The position numbers and the translations under genes were made by a program. A stretch of 64,000 nucleotides of DNA. It comes from SpSt-501 sp037481615 (GTDB taxonomy: Bacteria > Desulfobacterota > Desulfobacteria > Desulfobacterales > SpSt-501). Location: assembly GCA_037481615.1 (NCBI GenBank), contig JBBFLI010000006.1; one strand, 5' to 3'. The notes beneath the pieces were generated by a model, which saw nothing but the letters and a program-made list of their open reading frames with translations, ran no database searches and was not told where the DNA came from. This document shows, piece after piece, positions 20,413 to 28,695 of the stretch; positions within the stretch are counted from its first letter, which is position 1, and every line of letters begins with the position of its first letter.

Positions 20413-21353
20413 AGCCTATTCGACCGCGGCGCGGCAGCACCCTCCTGCCCGACGGCTGGCGCCGCGCCCTCGAGGGGGAGGGGGCGCGCTACTCCTGGGC
20501 CTTTCTCGACGAGAGCGCCAAGCGCGAGATCCGGCGGCGGGTGCTCAAGGCGATCGCGATCCCCGGCTGCCAGGTGCCCTTCGGCTCGCGCGAGATGCCG
20601 ATCGCCCGCGGCTGGGGGACGGGGGGATTGCAGCTCACGCTCGTGCTGGTCGGCCCCGGCGACGTGCTCAAGGTGATCGACCAGGGAAGCGACGACTCGG
20701 TGAACGCGGTCAACATCAAAAAGTTCGTCCGGCGGGTGACGGGGGTGGCGACGACGACCGACACGCGGCAGGCGACCCTCATCCAGACCCGCCACCGCAT
20801 CCCCGAGGAGCCGCTGGAGGCGGGGCAGGTCCTGATCTTCCAGGTGCCGATCCCCGAGCCTCTGCGCCTGGTCGAGCCCTCGGAGCGGGAGACGCGGCGG
20901 ATGCACGCCGAGGCGGACTACAGCCGCATGTGGCTCTACCTCTACGAGGACATCGTGCGCTACGGCGAGATCACCGTGGGGGCGCGGTACCCCGTGATGG
21001 TGAACGGCCGCTACCTCATGGACCCGAGCCCCATTCCGCGTTGGGACCTGCCCCGGCTCGACCGGGCGGAAAACCTCTTTCTCTTCTGCGCGGGCCGGGA
21101 AAAGCGCATCTACGCCGTTCCCCCGCACACCGCCGTCGAGCCCCTCTCCTTCGAGGACTTCGCCTTCCGCGTGGAACGCTTCGCCGGCCGGCGCTGCCGG
21201 CGCTGCGGCTCGGAGGCCAGCTTCCTCGACGAGATGATCGACGATGCGACCGGCCTCCGCCGCTGGGTCTGCTCGGACACGAGCTTCTGCGAGAAGAGGA
21301 GGCCGGGGGCGCCGCCGCCCCCGGCGGGGGGAACCCCGGGAGATGCCCGATGA
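20409..21353 (+). CDS. phnJ: C-P lyase radical-SAM subunit PhnJ
   Basis: 314 residues. PhnJ cleaves the carbon-phosphorus bond, releasing alkane (methane from methylphosphonate) and ribose 1,2-cyclic phosphate 5-phosphate. The cluster and thiyl-radical cysteines are all present with the exact spacing C-x2-C-x21-C-x5-C near the C-terminus (CRRC ... CSDTSFC). The N-terminal EGARYSWAFLDE and IARGWGTGGLQLTL blocks are diagnostic. Has a proline-rich extension of about 20 residues after the last Cys. The reaction is oxygen-sensitive, which suits an anaerobe. Confidence 0.97.
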   Translation: MKPIRPRRGSTLLPDGWRRALEGEGARYSWAFLDESAKREIRRRVLKAIAIPGCQVPFGSREMPIARGWGTGGLQLTLVLVGPGDVLKVIDQGSDDSVNAVNIKKFVRRVTGVATTTDTRQATLIQTRHRIPEEPLEAGQVLIFQVPIPEPLRLVEPSERETRRMHAEADYSRMWLYLYEDIVRYGEITVGARYPVMVNGRYLMDPSPIPRWDLPRLDRAENLFLFCAGREKRIYAVPPHTAVEPLSFEDFAFRVERFAGRRCRRCGSEASFLDEMIDDATGLRRWVCSDTSFCEKRRPGAPPPPAGGTPGDAR

Positions 21354-22192
21354 CGCCGATTCTCTCCGTGCGCGGCCTGACCCAGCGCTACGGGACCGGC
21401 TGCCGCGAGTGCCTTTCCCTGACGGGGGCCCGGCGGGAGAGCAATCGCTGCCCTCGCTGCGGGTCGATCGTCGCCTGCCGGGAGGTCTCCTTCGACCTCT
21501 TCCCGGGCGAAGTGCTCGGCATCGTGGGGGAGAGCGGCTCGGGCAAGAGCACCGTCGTGCGCCTGCTCCACTTCGACGAGGAGCCCCTCGCCGGAGACTA
21601 CCGCCTCGCGGTGGCCGACGCCGCGGGCACGGGCGGGGGGAACCTCTTTGCGCTCAGCCCCTTCGCCCGGCGGCGGATCCGCAACGAGCACATGGGGATC
21701 GTCTACCAGAACCCGCGCCTCGGCCTGCGGATGAAGGTCAGCGCCGGGGGCAACATCGCCGAGCGCCTGCTTCTGGCCGGCTGGCGGCACGTGGGCCGCA
21801 TCCGCGAGCGCGCCTCCGCCCTGCTCCAACAGACGGAAGTGCCGCTCCCGCGCATGGACGAGCCGCCGCGGAACTTTTCGGGCGGCATGCAGCAGCGCGT
21901 GCAGATCGCCAAGGCGCTCTCCACCCGGCCCGCGGTGCTGCTGCTCGACGAGGTGACCACCGGACTCGACGTCTCGGTGCAGGCGAAGGTGCTCGACTTG
22001 ATCCGGTCCCTGCAGCGCGAGCTGGGGATCGCCATGCTGGTCGTGTCCCACGATCTCGGGGTGATCCGGCTGCTCACCTCGCGCACGATCGTCATGCGCC
22101 ACGGGGAGATCATCGAAGAGGGGCTCTCCGACCAGATTCTCGAGGACCCTCAGCAACCCTACACCCAGCTCCTGGTGAACTCGGTGCTGTGA
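21350..22192 (+). CDS. phnK: C-P lyase ABC-type ATPase PhnK
   Basis: 280 residues. ABC ATPase fold with Walker A GESGSGKST, signature FSGGMQQRV and Walker B LLLLDEVTTGLD. A CRECLSL...CPRCG insertion near the N-terminus gives four cysteines. PhnK docks on the PhnGHIJ core rather than forming a transporter. ATGA overlap with phnJ and GTGA overlap with phnL. Confidence 0.95.
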   Translation: MTPILSVRGLTQRYGTGCRECLSLTGARRESNRCPRCGSIVACREVSFDLFPGEVLGIVGESGSGKSTVVRLLHFDEEPLAGDYRLAVADAAGTGGGNLFALSPFARRRIRNEHMGIVYQNPRLGLRMKVSAGGNIAERLLLAGWRHVGRIRERASALLQQTEVPLPRMDEPPRNFSGGMQQRVQIAKALSTRPAVLLLDEVTTGLDVSVQAKVLDLIRSLQRELGIAMLVVSHDLGVIRLLTSRTIVMRHGEIIEEGLSDQILEDPQQPYTQLLVNSVL

Positions 22193-22896
22193 GCCCGGAT
22201 ACGCTGCTTCAGGTCGAAGACCTGGCCAAACGGTTCGTCTGCCACATGCAGGGCGGAAAGGAGATCCTCGGCTTCGAAGGGGTCTCCTTCCGCGTGCGGC
22301 AAGGCACCGCCCTGGCCCTCACCGGGCCGAGCGGCGCGGGCAAGAGCTCGGTGCTCAAGTGCATCTACCGCAGCTACCTCCCCGTCCGGGGAAGAATCCG
22401 CTACCGCCCGGCCGAGGGCGGCGAGATCGATCTCGCGCGGGCCTCGGAGACGGAAGTGCTGCGGATCCGCCGCGGCGAGATCGGCTACGTGACCCAGTTT
22501 CTGAGCGTTGTGCCGCGGGTCCCCGCCGTCGACGTGGTGGCCGAGCCGCTCGCGACGGGCGGCGTTTCCCTCGCGGAAGCCCGCCGCAGCGCCCGGGCGC
22601 TGCTCGAGCGGCTGGGGATCGAACGGACCCTCTGGGAGGCCTATCCGGTCACGTTCAGCGGCGGCGAGAAGCAGCGGGTCAACTTCGCTCGCGCCGTGAT
22701 CCGTCCGCCGCGGCTGCTGCTGCTCGACGAGCCCACGGCTTCCCTGGACCGGCGGGCGATGACGGTCGTCATCGAGCTGCTCGCCGAGATGAAGTCCCGC
22801 GGCACGACGATGATCGCCGTTTTTCACGAGAATTCGCCGCTCGACGCCCTCATGGATGAACGATACCGCCTGCCGGCGAAGGAGTCTCCGTCATGA
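22189..22896 (+). CDS. phnL: C-P lyase ABC-type ATPase PhnL
   Basis: 235 residues from a GTG overlapping the phnK stop. Walker A GPSGAGKSS, signature FSGGEKQRV and Walker B LLLLDEPTASLD are intact; MQGGKEILGF near the start is typical of PhnL. It binds PhnK-PhnGHIJ and drives conformational change in the lyase. ATGA overlap with phnM. Confidence 0.95.
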   Translation: MSPDTLLQVEDLAKRFVCHMQGGKEILGFEGVSFRVRQGTALALTGPSGAGKSSVLKCIYRSYLPVRGRIRYRPAEGGEIDLARASETEVLRIRRGEIGYVTQFLSVVPRVPAVDVVAEPLATGGVSLAEARRSARALLERLGIERTLWEAYPVTFSGGEKQRVNFARAVIRPPRLLLLDEPTASLDRRAMTVVIELLAEMKSRGTTMIAVFHENSPLDALMDERYRLPAKESPS

Positions 22897-24071
22897 ACCG
22901 GATGGAACGGGACGGCCGCACTTTCCGCATCGTGAACGCCCGCGTGGTGACCCCCGCGGCCCTCTTGCCCGATGCCGCCGTGGAGGTCGAGGAGGGGCGG
23001 ATCGCACGCATCGGGACCACGGGCCCCTGCCCTCTGCCGACCGTCGATGCCCGGGGCATGCTGCTCCTGCCCGGCTTCATCGACATCCACAGCGACGTGA
23101 TCGAAAATGCGATCCAGCCCCGCCCGGGCGGGCGTTTCCCGGTCGATGTCGCCCTTCACGAGCTCGACAAACAGCTCGTCGCCTGCGGGGTGACGACCAT
23201 TTACCATTGCCTCTGTTTCCTCCCCGCCGAGGAGAACCCGCCCTTCCGCACGGCGGAAATGACGCAGTTTCTGATCGGCCAGCTCCACGAGCTGCGCGGC
23301 GGCTTCCAGGCCCGCACGCGCATCCACGCCCGCTACGAGCTGACGAACGCCGGCGCGGTGGGGGCCGTCGAAAACCTCATCCGCGAAGGCCGCATCGATT
23401 TCTTCTCCTTCATGGACCACACCCCCGGCCAGGGCCAGTTCCGGGAGCTCGCCCACTTCAGGGCCTATTACGCCAAGGCACGCGGCCTTTCCGCGGAGCA
23501 CATCGACCGCGTGATCGCCCGCCGCCTCGAGGCGAACGCGCGGCTCGACTGGACGGGGATCGAGCGCCTGGCGGCCGCCTGCCGCGCCGCAGGGGTGCGC
23601 ATGGCGAGCCATGACGACGACAGTGCGGAAAAGGTCGAGGCGGTGAGCCGTCTGGGGGTCACGCTCTCCGAGTTTCCCGTGAACCGCGAGGCCGCGCTCG
23701 CCGCGCGCCGGCGCGGGATGATGATCTCGCTCGGCTCGCCGAACGTCCTGCGCGGGGCCTCGCTCACGGGAAATCTTTCCGGCCGCGAGGCCCTGCGCGA
23801 CGGTCTGGGGGATATCCTCTGCTCGGACTATGCCCCGATGTCGCTCCTCCATGCCGCCCTCCGGGTCTTTGGGGAGGGCATCCTCGATCTGCCCGCGGCC
23901 GTGCGCCTGATCAGCCGAAACCCGGCGCAGGCGGCGGGCATCGCCGACGAGACGGGGGCGATCGAGGAAGGCAAGGCGGCCGACCTGGTTCTCGTGGACG
24001 ACCGGCGCCGCGTTCCGGCCGTGGTGCGGACCTTCGTCGGCGGACGCGAGGTCTTCCGCGCGGCCGCCTGA
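22893..24071 (+). CDS. phnM: Ribose 1-methylphosphonate 5-triphosphate diphosphatase PhnM
   Basis: 392 residues, amidohydrolase superfamily. PhnM removes pyrophosphate from the PhnI product to give the PhnJ substrate. Metal ligands are seen in PGFIDIHSDVIE (about residue 60), SHDDDS (about 240) and the late Asp in SDYAPMSLLHA. Normal length. Nine bases separate it from the following phosphatase gene. No phnN or phnP follows, unlike the E. coli cluster. Confidence 0.95.
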   Translation: MNRMERDGRTFRIVNARVVTPAALLPDAAVEVEEGRIARIGTTGPCPLPTVDARGMLLLPGFIDIHSDVIENAIQPRPGGRFPVDVALHELDKQLVACGVTTIYHCLCFLPAEENPPFRTAEMTQFLIGQLHELRGGFQARTRIHARYELTNAGAVGAVENLIREGRIDFFSFMDHTPGQGQFRELAHFRAYYAKARGLSAEHIDRVIARRLEANARLDWTGIERLAAACRAAGVRMASHDDDSAEKVEAVSRLGVTLSEFPVNREAALAARRRGMMISLGSPNVLRGASLTGNLSGREALRDGLGDILCSDYAPMSLLHAALRVFGEGILDLPAAVRLISRNPAQAAGIADETGAIEEGKAADLVLVDDRRRVPAVVRTFVGGREVFRAAA

Positions 24072-24080
24072 GGGGAGCCG

Positions 24081-24914
24081 ATGGTCCGGAAGCGCGTTTC
24101 CTTTCTGGAGGAGGTCCTGGATACGGCCCGGGAGTCGGCGCGCCGGGCGGGGGAGATCCAGATGCGCCATTTCCGCCGCCGGCCTGCGATCCGGTCCCGC
24201 TCCCTGCACGACGTCAAGCTCGAAACCGACCGGGACTGCGAGCGGGCCGTGGTGCGCGCCATCCGCGACCGCTTCCCGGACCACGCCGTGCTCGGTGAGG
24301 AGGGCGGAGAGCGGCCGGGGGACGGCGGTTTTGTATGGATCGTCGATCCGCTCGACGGGACGGTCAATTTTCTCCACGGTCTGCCGTTTTTCTGCGTCTC
24401 GGTCGCCTGTTACCGCCGCAACGGCGGCGCACCCGGTGTTCCGCTCGCCGGGGCGGTGTTCCTGCCCATGACCGGCGAGATGTTCGCGGCCGCCCCCGGC
24501 CGGGGGGCCGACCTCAACGGCGTCCCGCTCGACCGCCTGTCGCGGACCCGGGCCGCCTGCGCCGTGGTTTCGGTGAGCTTCGGCAAGACGGAACCGACCA
24601 TGCGGCGCATGACCCGCCGGCTCGCGGGCCTGCTTCCCCGCGTGCGCAAGGCGCGTTGTCTGGGGGCGGTCGCCGCCGAACTCGCCTACATCGCCGCCGG
24701 CCGCCTGGGAGGGTTGATCTACGAGGGGATCCGGCTCTGGGATTTCGCGGCCGGTAGAATCCTCGTCGAGGAAACCGGGGGCTTTTTCCGCGGTCGGCAG
24801 ACCGCGCCGGGAGAATGGCAGGTGGCGGCCGGCGCGCCGGGGCTGCAGGCGCTCTTTACGCCGCGGGGGTCGGCGGCGAGCTCTTTTACGAAGCGCAGGC
24901 CGGTTACGCGGTAG
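24081..24914 (+). CDS. Inositol-monophosphatase-family phosphatase at the end of the C-P lyase operon
   Basis: 277 residues, FIG/IMPase family. Metal and substrate motifs are intact: LGEEGGE (about 73-79), WIVDPLDGTVNF (about 89-100) and LWDFAAGRILVEETGG (about 219-234). The family dephosphorylates inositol phosphates, fructose 1,6-bisphosphate, pAp or related sugar phosphates. Position directly after phnM suggests it handles a ribose phosphate made by the C-P lyase pathway, replacing the missing phnP/phnN steps; this is inference. The last 196 bp overlap the convergent acetyltransferase gene. Confidence 0.88.
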   Translation: MVRKRVSFLEEVLDTARESARRAGEIQMRHFRRRPAIRSRSLHDVKLETDRDCERAVVRAIRDRFPDHAVLGEEGGERPGDGGFVWIVDPLDGTVNFLHGLPFFCVSVACYRRNGGAPGVPLAGAVFLPMTGEMFAAAPGRGADLNGVPLDRLSRTRAACAVVSVSFGKTEPTMRRMTRRLAGLLPRVRKARCLGAVAAELAYIAAGRLGGLIYEGIRLWDFAAGRILVEETGGFFRGRQTAPGEWQVAAGAPGLQALFTPRGSAASSFTKRRPVTR

Positions 24915-25330
24915 CCCTCGCGCTCGTAAAAGCGGTGGGCCTCGCGGCGGCGCGCGGCGCTGTTGACGAACGCCGCACCGGCCCCCCGGCTGCGGAACCA
25001 CGACTCGGCGGCGGCGAGCAATAACGCTCCGACCCCCCGGCCGCGCTTTCCCGGAGCCACACAGAGGGCGGTCACCCGCCCCCGCGGCCGGGCGGCCTCG
25101 ATTCCCCATTCCACACCCGCGGCGACGACCCCCAGGATCTCCTTTCCCTCCACGGCGACGGCAACGCGGATGTCCCGGCGGGGGAGGAGAGCCCGCAGGC
25201 GGGCCCCCATTTCCCTTGCGCTGCAAGGGTAGCCGAGTTCGCTGATCAGAGCGGCGACCGCGGCGGCGTCCGTCGGCCGCGCGCGGCGGATGTGCAAGGC
25301 GCCGCAGGTCCCGGAGGACGGTTCCGCCAT
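24719..25330 (-). CDS. GNAT acetyltransferase, PhnO-like
   Basis: 203 residues. The acetyl-CoA site is visible as VAPGKRGRGVGALLL (about 91-105), and the end of the domain, AHRFYEREGYRVTGLRFVKEL, closely resembles the C-terminus of the aminoalkylphosphonate N-acetyltransferase PhnO. It starts in an ATGA overlap with the phnE stop, so it belongs to the phnCDE transcript. PhnO acetylates 1-aminoalkylphosphonates before C-P lyase action. The roughly 50 residues beyond the GNAT fold are encoded antisense to the phosphatase gene and may be non-functional tail. Confidence 0.8.
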   Translation of the reverse strand: MAEPSSGTCGALHIRRARPTDAAAVAALISELGYPCSAREMGARLRALLPRRDIRVAVAVEGKEILGVVAAGVEWGIEAARPRGRVTALCVAPGKRGRGVGALLLAAAESWFRSRGAGAAFVNSAARRREAHRFYEREGYRVTGLRFVKELAADPRGVKSACSPGAPAATCHSPGAVCRPRKKPPVSSTRILPAAKSQSRIPS

Positions 25331-26127
25331 CAGATGTAGCGCTTGCGGATGGTGGCCGAGCCGAGGTCGAGAATGCTCACGACGACGATCAGGACGATCA
25401 ACATGGCCGCCGTCGCTCCGTAGTTGAAGCTGCGGATCGCATCCCAGAGCAGCATGCCGATACCCCCCGCCCCGACCATGCCGACGACGCTCGCCGAGCG
25501 CACATTCGATTCGAACCGGTAGAGGGAATAGGAGATCCACAGCGGCACCACCTGGGGGATGATCCCGTAGGCGATCTCCTGCAGGCGGTTCGCCCCCGTG
25601 GCGCGGATGCCCTCGACCGGTTGGGGGTCGATCGCCTCCACGGCCTCGGAGAAGAGCTTGGCGAGCGTCCCCAGCGTGTGCATGAAGAGGGCGAGCACGC
25701 CGGCGAAGGGCCCCAGGCCGACGGCGCTGATGAAGAGCATGGCGAAGATCATCTCGTTGATCGAGCGGCAGGCGTCCATGAGGCGGCGCACCGGCTGGTG
25801 GATCCACGCCGGGGCGACATTCGCCGAGGAGAGCAGGCCGCAGGGCACGGCCCCGGCGACGGCGAGCAGGGTTCCCCAGATCGCGATCTGGATCGTGACG
25901 ATCGTATGGTGCAGATAGTCCCGCCATTCGCTGAAATCCGGGGTGAGGAACCCTTTCAGGTAGGCGGCCATGTTCTGGCGGTAGGTCAGCAGATCGAGCG
26001 GCCGCATTTCGGAACCCCGCCAGGCCCAGGCGAGCACCGCGGCGGCGGCGAGGGCGAGCAGCAGGCGAGCGATCTTGGCGCGCAGGGGGACCACGGGGAG
26101 GGTCAAGGCGGATTCGGCGGCGGTCAT
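25330..26127 (-). CDS. phnE: Phosphonate ABC transporter permease PhnE
   Basis: 265 residues with an N-terminal helix and about five further membrane segments. The EAA loop facing the ATPase (EAVEAIDPQPVEGIRATGANRLQEIAYG) and the VRSASVVGMVGAGGIGMLL block identify the PhnE family. A single permease gene implies a homodimer. Located 73 bp after phnD, with an intercistronic hairpin in between. Confidence 0.94.
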   Translation of the reverse strand: MTAAESALTLPVVPLRAKIARLLLALAAAAVLAWAWRGSEMRPLDLLTYRQNMAAYLKGFLTPDFSEWRDYLHHTIVTIQIAIWGTLLAVAGAVPCGLLSSANVAPAWIHQPVRRLMDACRSINEMIFAMLFISAVGLGPFAGVLALFMHTLGTLAKLFSEAVEAIDPQPVEGIRATGANRLQEIAYGIIPQVVPLWISYSLYRFESNVRSASVVGMVGAGGIGMLLWDAIRSFNYGATAAMLIVLIVVVSILDLGSATIRKRYI

Positions 26128-26153
26128 GGGGGCACCTGTTTTTCAAGGGGAGG

Positions 26154-26189
26154 CCCGGGAGGAGCCGCCGGAAGGCGCATCCTCCCGGG
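26154..26189 (-). terminator. Intercistronic hairpin between phnD and phnE
   Basis: Perfect 10-bp inverted repeat (CCCGGGAGGA at 26154-26163, TCCTCCCGGG at 26180-26189) with no adjoining T run. Its place after the binding-protein gene suits partial termination or 3'-end stabilisation that keeps PhnD in excess over the permease. Confidence 0.6.
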
Positions 26190-26200
26190 GAAACGGAGGC

Positions 26201-27205
26201 TCAATTGTATTTCTCGACGAGCTGCGCGTAGGAGCGGATGTCGGCCAACTTCTTCTCGATTTCGGCCAATTTCCGGGCTTTTTCCGCCGCGGCGATCGTG
26301 TCGCTGCCCTCGAGCTTCATCTTCTCCTTGGCCAGATCGATCTCCATGATCGGAAGCAGCTGGTGGTTGGAGGAGTCCTGGAAGGGCGCCCAGCCCGAGC
26401 TCATGTTGCGCAGGACCTCGAGTTCCTTGTCCTTGTTCGGCCCCAGGCGGCCGTAGGCGAGGAAGAAGCCCTTGATTTTGCTTTTCCATTCCCGCGGCAG
26501 ATCCTTGCGCCACACCATGGGGTCGCTGGGAATAAGGGGGCTTTTCCAGACCGCGCGCACGTTCCTGATCAGCTCGGGGTGGGCCTTGCTGAACTTGTCC
26601 CAGTTTTCGGTGTTGTTGGTCGCGAAGTCGACCTGCTTGTTGGCGACCGCCATGAGGTTGGTCTCATGGTTCGCGTTGCGCACGAGTTTGAAGTGCTTGG
26701 TCGGCTCGATGCCGCGCTGCGCCCAGATGTAGTAGGTGGGTATGAGGTAGCCCGAGGTGGAATTCGGGTCCCCGTTGCCGAAGGTCAGGTTCTTGCCTTC
26801 GCGGAGGATGTCGTCGATCGACTGCAGGGGGCTGTCCTTGTGGACCACGATCAACGACCAGTAGCCGGGGTTGCCGTTTACGTCCACGGTCTGGCAGAAG
26901 ACCTCGCCGCCGGCTCGGTTGACGGCCTCGATCGCCGACTTGTTGCCGAACCAGGCGATTTGCACCTTGTTGAATCGCATGGCCTCGATCACGCCGGCAT
27001 AGTCCGGGGCGATGAAGAGCTTGACCGGAATGCCGAGCGCCTTTTCCATGTCGGCGCGGAAGGGCTCGAAGCCTTTCATGGCGCTCGCGGTCGCCTCGGT
27101 GGGGATGATGCCGATCGTGAGCTCCTTCACCTCCTGGGCGGAGGCGGATGCCGCCGACCAGAGACAGGCGGCGGCCAGGCACAGGGAATAGAGGGTTTTT
27201 CGCAT
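26201..27205 (-). CDS. phnD: Phosphonate ABC transporter substrate-binding protein PhnD
   Basis: 334 residues with a Sec signal peptide (1-23, cleavage after ASA). The mature protein opens with LTIGIIPTEATASAMKGFEPF and contains the NPGYWSLIVVHKDSPLQSIDDI and NGDPNSTSGYLIPTYY segments of the PhnD family, whose Tyr/Ser/Thr residues bind the phosphonate oxygens. Periplasmic receptor delivering phosphonates (and possibly phosphite) to PhnCE. Confidence 0.96.
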   Translation of the reverse strand: MRKTLYSLCLAAACLWSAASASAQEVKELTIGIIPTEATASAMKGFEPFRADMEKALGIPVKLFIAPDYAGVIEAMRFNKVQIAWFGNKSAIEAVNRAGGEVFCQTVDVNGNPGYWSLIVVHKDSPLQSIDDILREGKNLTFGNGDPNSTSGYLIPTYYIWAQRGIEPTKHFKLVRNANHETNLMAVANKQVDFATNNTENWDKFSKAHPELIRNVRAVWKSPLIPSDPMVWRKDLPREWKSKIKGFFLAYGRLGPNKDKELEVLRNMSSGWAPFQDSSNHQLLPIMEIDLAKEKMKLEGSDTIAAAEKARKLAEIEKKLADIRSYAQLVEKYN

Positions 27206-27256
27206 GGGGTTCTTTCTCCTTTCTGGGACGGGTTGGGTTTCCGGTGTTGCGAGGGG

Positions 27257-28108
27257 TCAGGCGCCCGCCGCCCAGGCAGGCGGCGTGCAGACCCGCACGT
27301 TCAGCGGGAGGGTGCCGTCGAGATCGAAGCCTTCGGATTTCAAGCCGTAGATCTGGCGCAACGCGGCAGGGGTGAGCTCGCGGCTCGGGCCGTCGAAAAC
27401 CACGCGGCCCTCCTTCATGGCGATCGAGCGCGGGCAATACTGGAGCGCAAACTGCACCTGATGCAGGCTGACCAGCACGGTGACTCCTTCGTCCCGGTTC
27501 ATGCACTGGAGGAGTTCCATCACGATGCGCGCCGATTCCGGATCGAGCGAGGCGATCGGTTCGTCGGCGAGGATGATGCGGGCGCGCTGCTGCATCGCCC
27601 GGGCGATGGCGGCGCGTTGCTGCTGGCCGCCGGAGAGCGTGCTCGCGCGCTGGGCGGCGTACTCGGCGAGCCCGACACACCGCAGGGCCTCCAGGGCGCG
27701 CAATTTTTCCTCCCGCGGAAACAGGCCAAGCAGGCTCCTCCATGTCCTCACCCGCGACAGGGTCCCGGTCATCACGTTGGTGAGCAGCGGCAGCCGGCCG
27801 ACCAGGTTGAACTGCTGGAAGATGAACCCCACCTCGGAGCGGATCGCACGGATGCGGGGCGAGACGGAACCGCGGCGCTGGACTTCCGCGCCGAAGAGAC
27901 GGATCGCGCCCGAGTCCCGGTCGGCGCCGACCAGGCCGGCGATATGCCGGAGCAGGGTGGACTTGCCGGAACCCGAGGGCCCGATCAGGGCCACCATCTC
28001 TCCGGGGGAAATCCGCAGGCTCACCCGCTGTAAGGCCTTGCGCCTGCCGAAGCTCTTGGAAACCTGGTGGATCTCGATGGCGGGGGTGATCGAATCGGCG
28101 GTTTTCAT
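27257..28108 (-). CDS. phnC: Phosphonate ABC transporter ATPase PhnC
   Basis: 283 residues from the ATG complementary to 28106-28108, chosen for the GAGGAGG ribosome site 9 bp upstream. Walker A GPSGSGKST, QQFNLVGRLPLLTNVM (a PhnC signature), LSGGQQQRA and Walker B IILADEPIASLDP are all present. Energises phosphonate import. First gene of phnC-phnD-phnE-phnO-like, converging on the C-P lyase operon. Confidence 0.95.
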   Translation of the reverse strand: MKTADSITPAIEIHQVSKSFGRRKALQRVSLRISPGEMVALIGPSGSGKSTLLRHIAGLVGADRDSGAIRLFGAEVQRRGSVSPRIRAIRSEVGFIFQQFNLVGRLPLLTNVMTGTLSRVRTWRSLLGLFPREEKLRALEALRCVGLAEYAAQRASTLSGGQQQRAAIARAMQQRARIILADEPIASLDPESARIVMELLQCMNRDEGVTVLVSLHQVQFALQYCPRSIAMKEGRVVFDGPSRELTPAALRQIYGLKSEGFDLDGTLPLNVRVCTPPAWAAGA

Positions 28109-28422
28109 GACCGGGGTCCTCCTCGGGAAAAGGGGCGGCGGTGAATTGCGGACTCCGTTGTAGGCGGGGCGGATGAGCGCAAAATGAGCGATAGATTTGT
28201 TTTTGATTGCGCTTTCGCCGCCGAAAGCGGTCGGCGAACCCTGGTTCCCTCCCTGGTGATCGCCCCCAGCCGGGCGAGGCCTTCGATCTCGACCGCAACC
28301 GGAGTTTGCCCTTCCCCGTGCGCGATCGCCTCCGGACCCGGAAGATGGGCCCCGGCGGAGATCGGCCTCCCGTTGCCGATCAACCGGTACGTCCGCTCCC
28401 GGCGCTTGAACGCCCGGCTCAT
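28105..28422 (-). CDS. Possible short coding remnant upstream of phnC
   Basis: A 105-codon minus-strand frame from an ATG at 28422 with high G+C at codon third positions over its first 70 codons (RRERTYRLIGNGRPIS ... LARLGAITREG), then a low-GC, less protein-like tail that runs across the candidate phnC promoter. No convincing ribosome site. I do not recognise it; it may be the decayed 5' end of a former phn-operon gene or a chance frame. Confidence 0.22.
   Translation of the reverse strand: MSRAFKRRERTYRLIGNGRPISAGAHLPGPEAIAHGEGQTPVAVEIEGLARLGAITREGTRVRRPLSAAKAQSKTNLSLILRSSAPPTTESAIHRRPFSRGGPRS
28171..28199 (-). promoter_or_regulatory. Candidate PhoB box upstream of phnC
   Basis: Minus strand, three 7-bp units at 11-bp spacing: CAAATCT, CTCATTT, CTCATCC, ending 62 bp before the phnC ATG. 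Local base composition drops sharply towards A+T here, as expected of a promoter. Confidence 0.5.
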
Positions 28423-28695
28423 CGATGGTCCACCGACCGGCGCATCGCTGCGCCGCGCCGGTCTTCCGGCGACCCTCGAGCGGCACATCGAATCCGGCCG
28501 GCGGGCGTTACAAGGGGGTTTCGCCTGCGGCATCCGTCCTCCCCACCTCCCGAGGGGTATTTCCAGCGCCGGGCGGCTTACGGAGACTTCGGCCGCACCG
28601 ACATGGGGCCTCCCCGGGAGCGGACCGAGCGCGTCGAGGCCCTGCGGAACGATGGAGCGCCGGCGGGCAGAGCGGCTGCGGGGGGCGGGAGACGA
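28423..28695. other. Intergenic segment without recognised gene
   Basis: Between the possible remnant upstream of phnC and a small Arg/Cys-rich frame I see no supported gene, RNA or repeat. Long frames exist on both strands because of high GC, but none has a credible start and composition. Confidence 0.5.
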
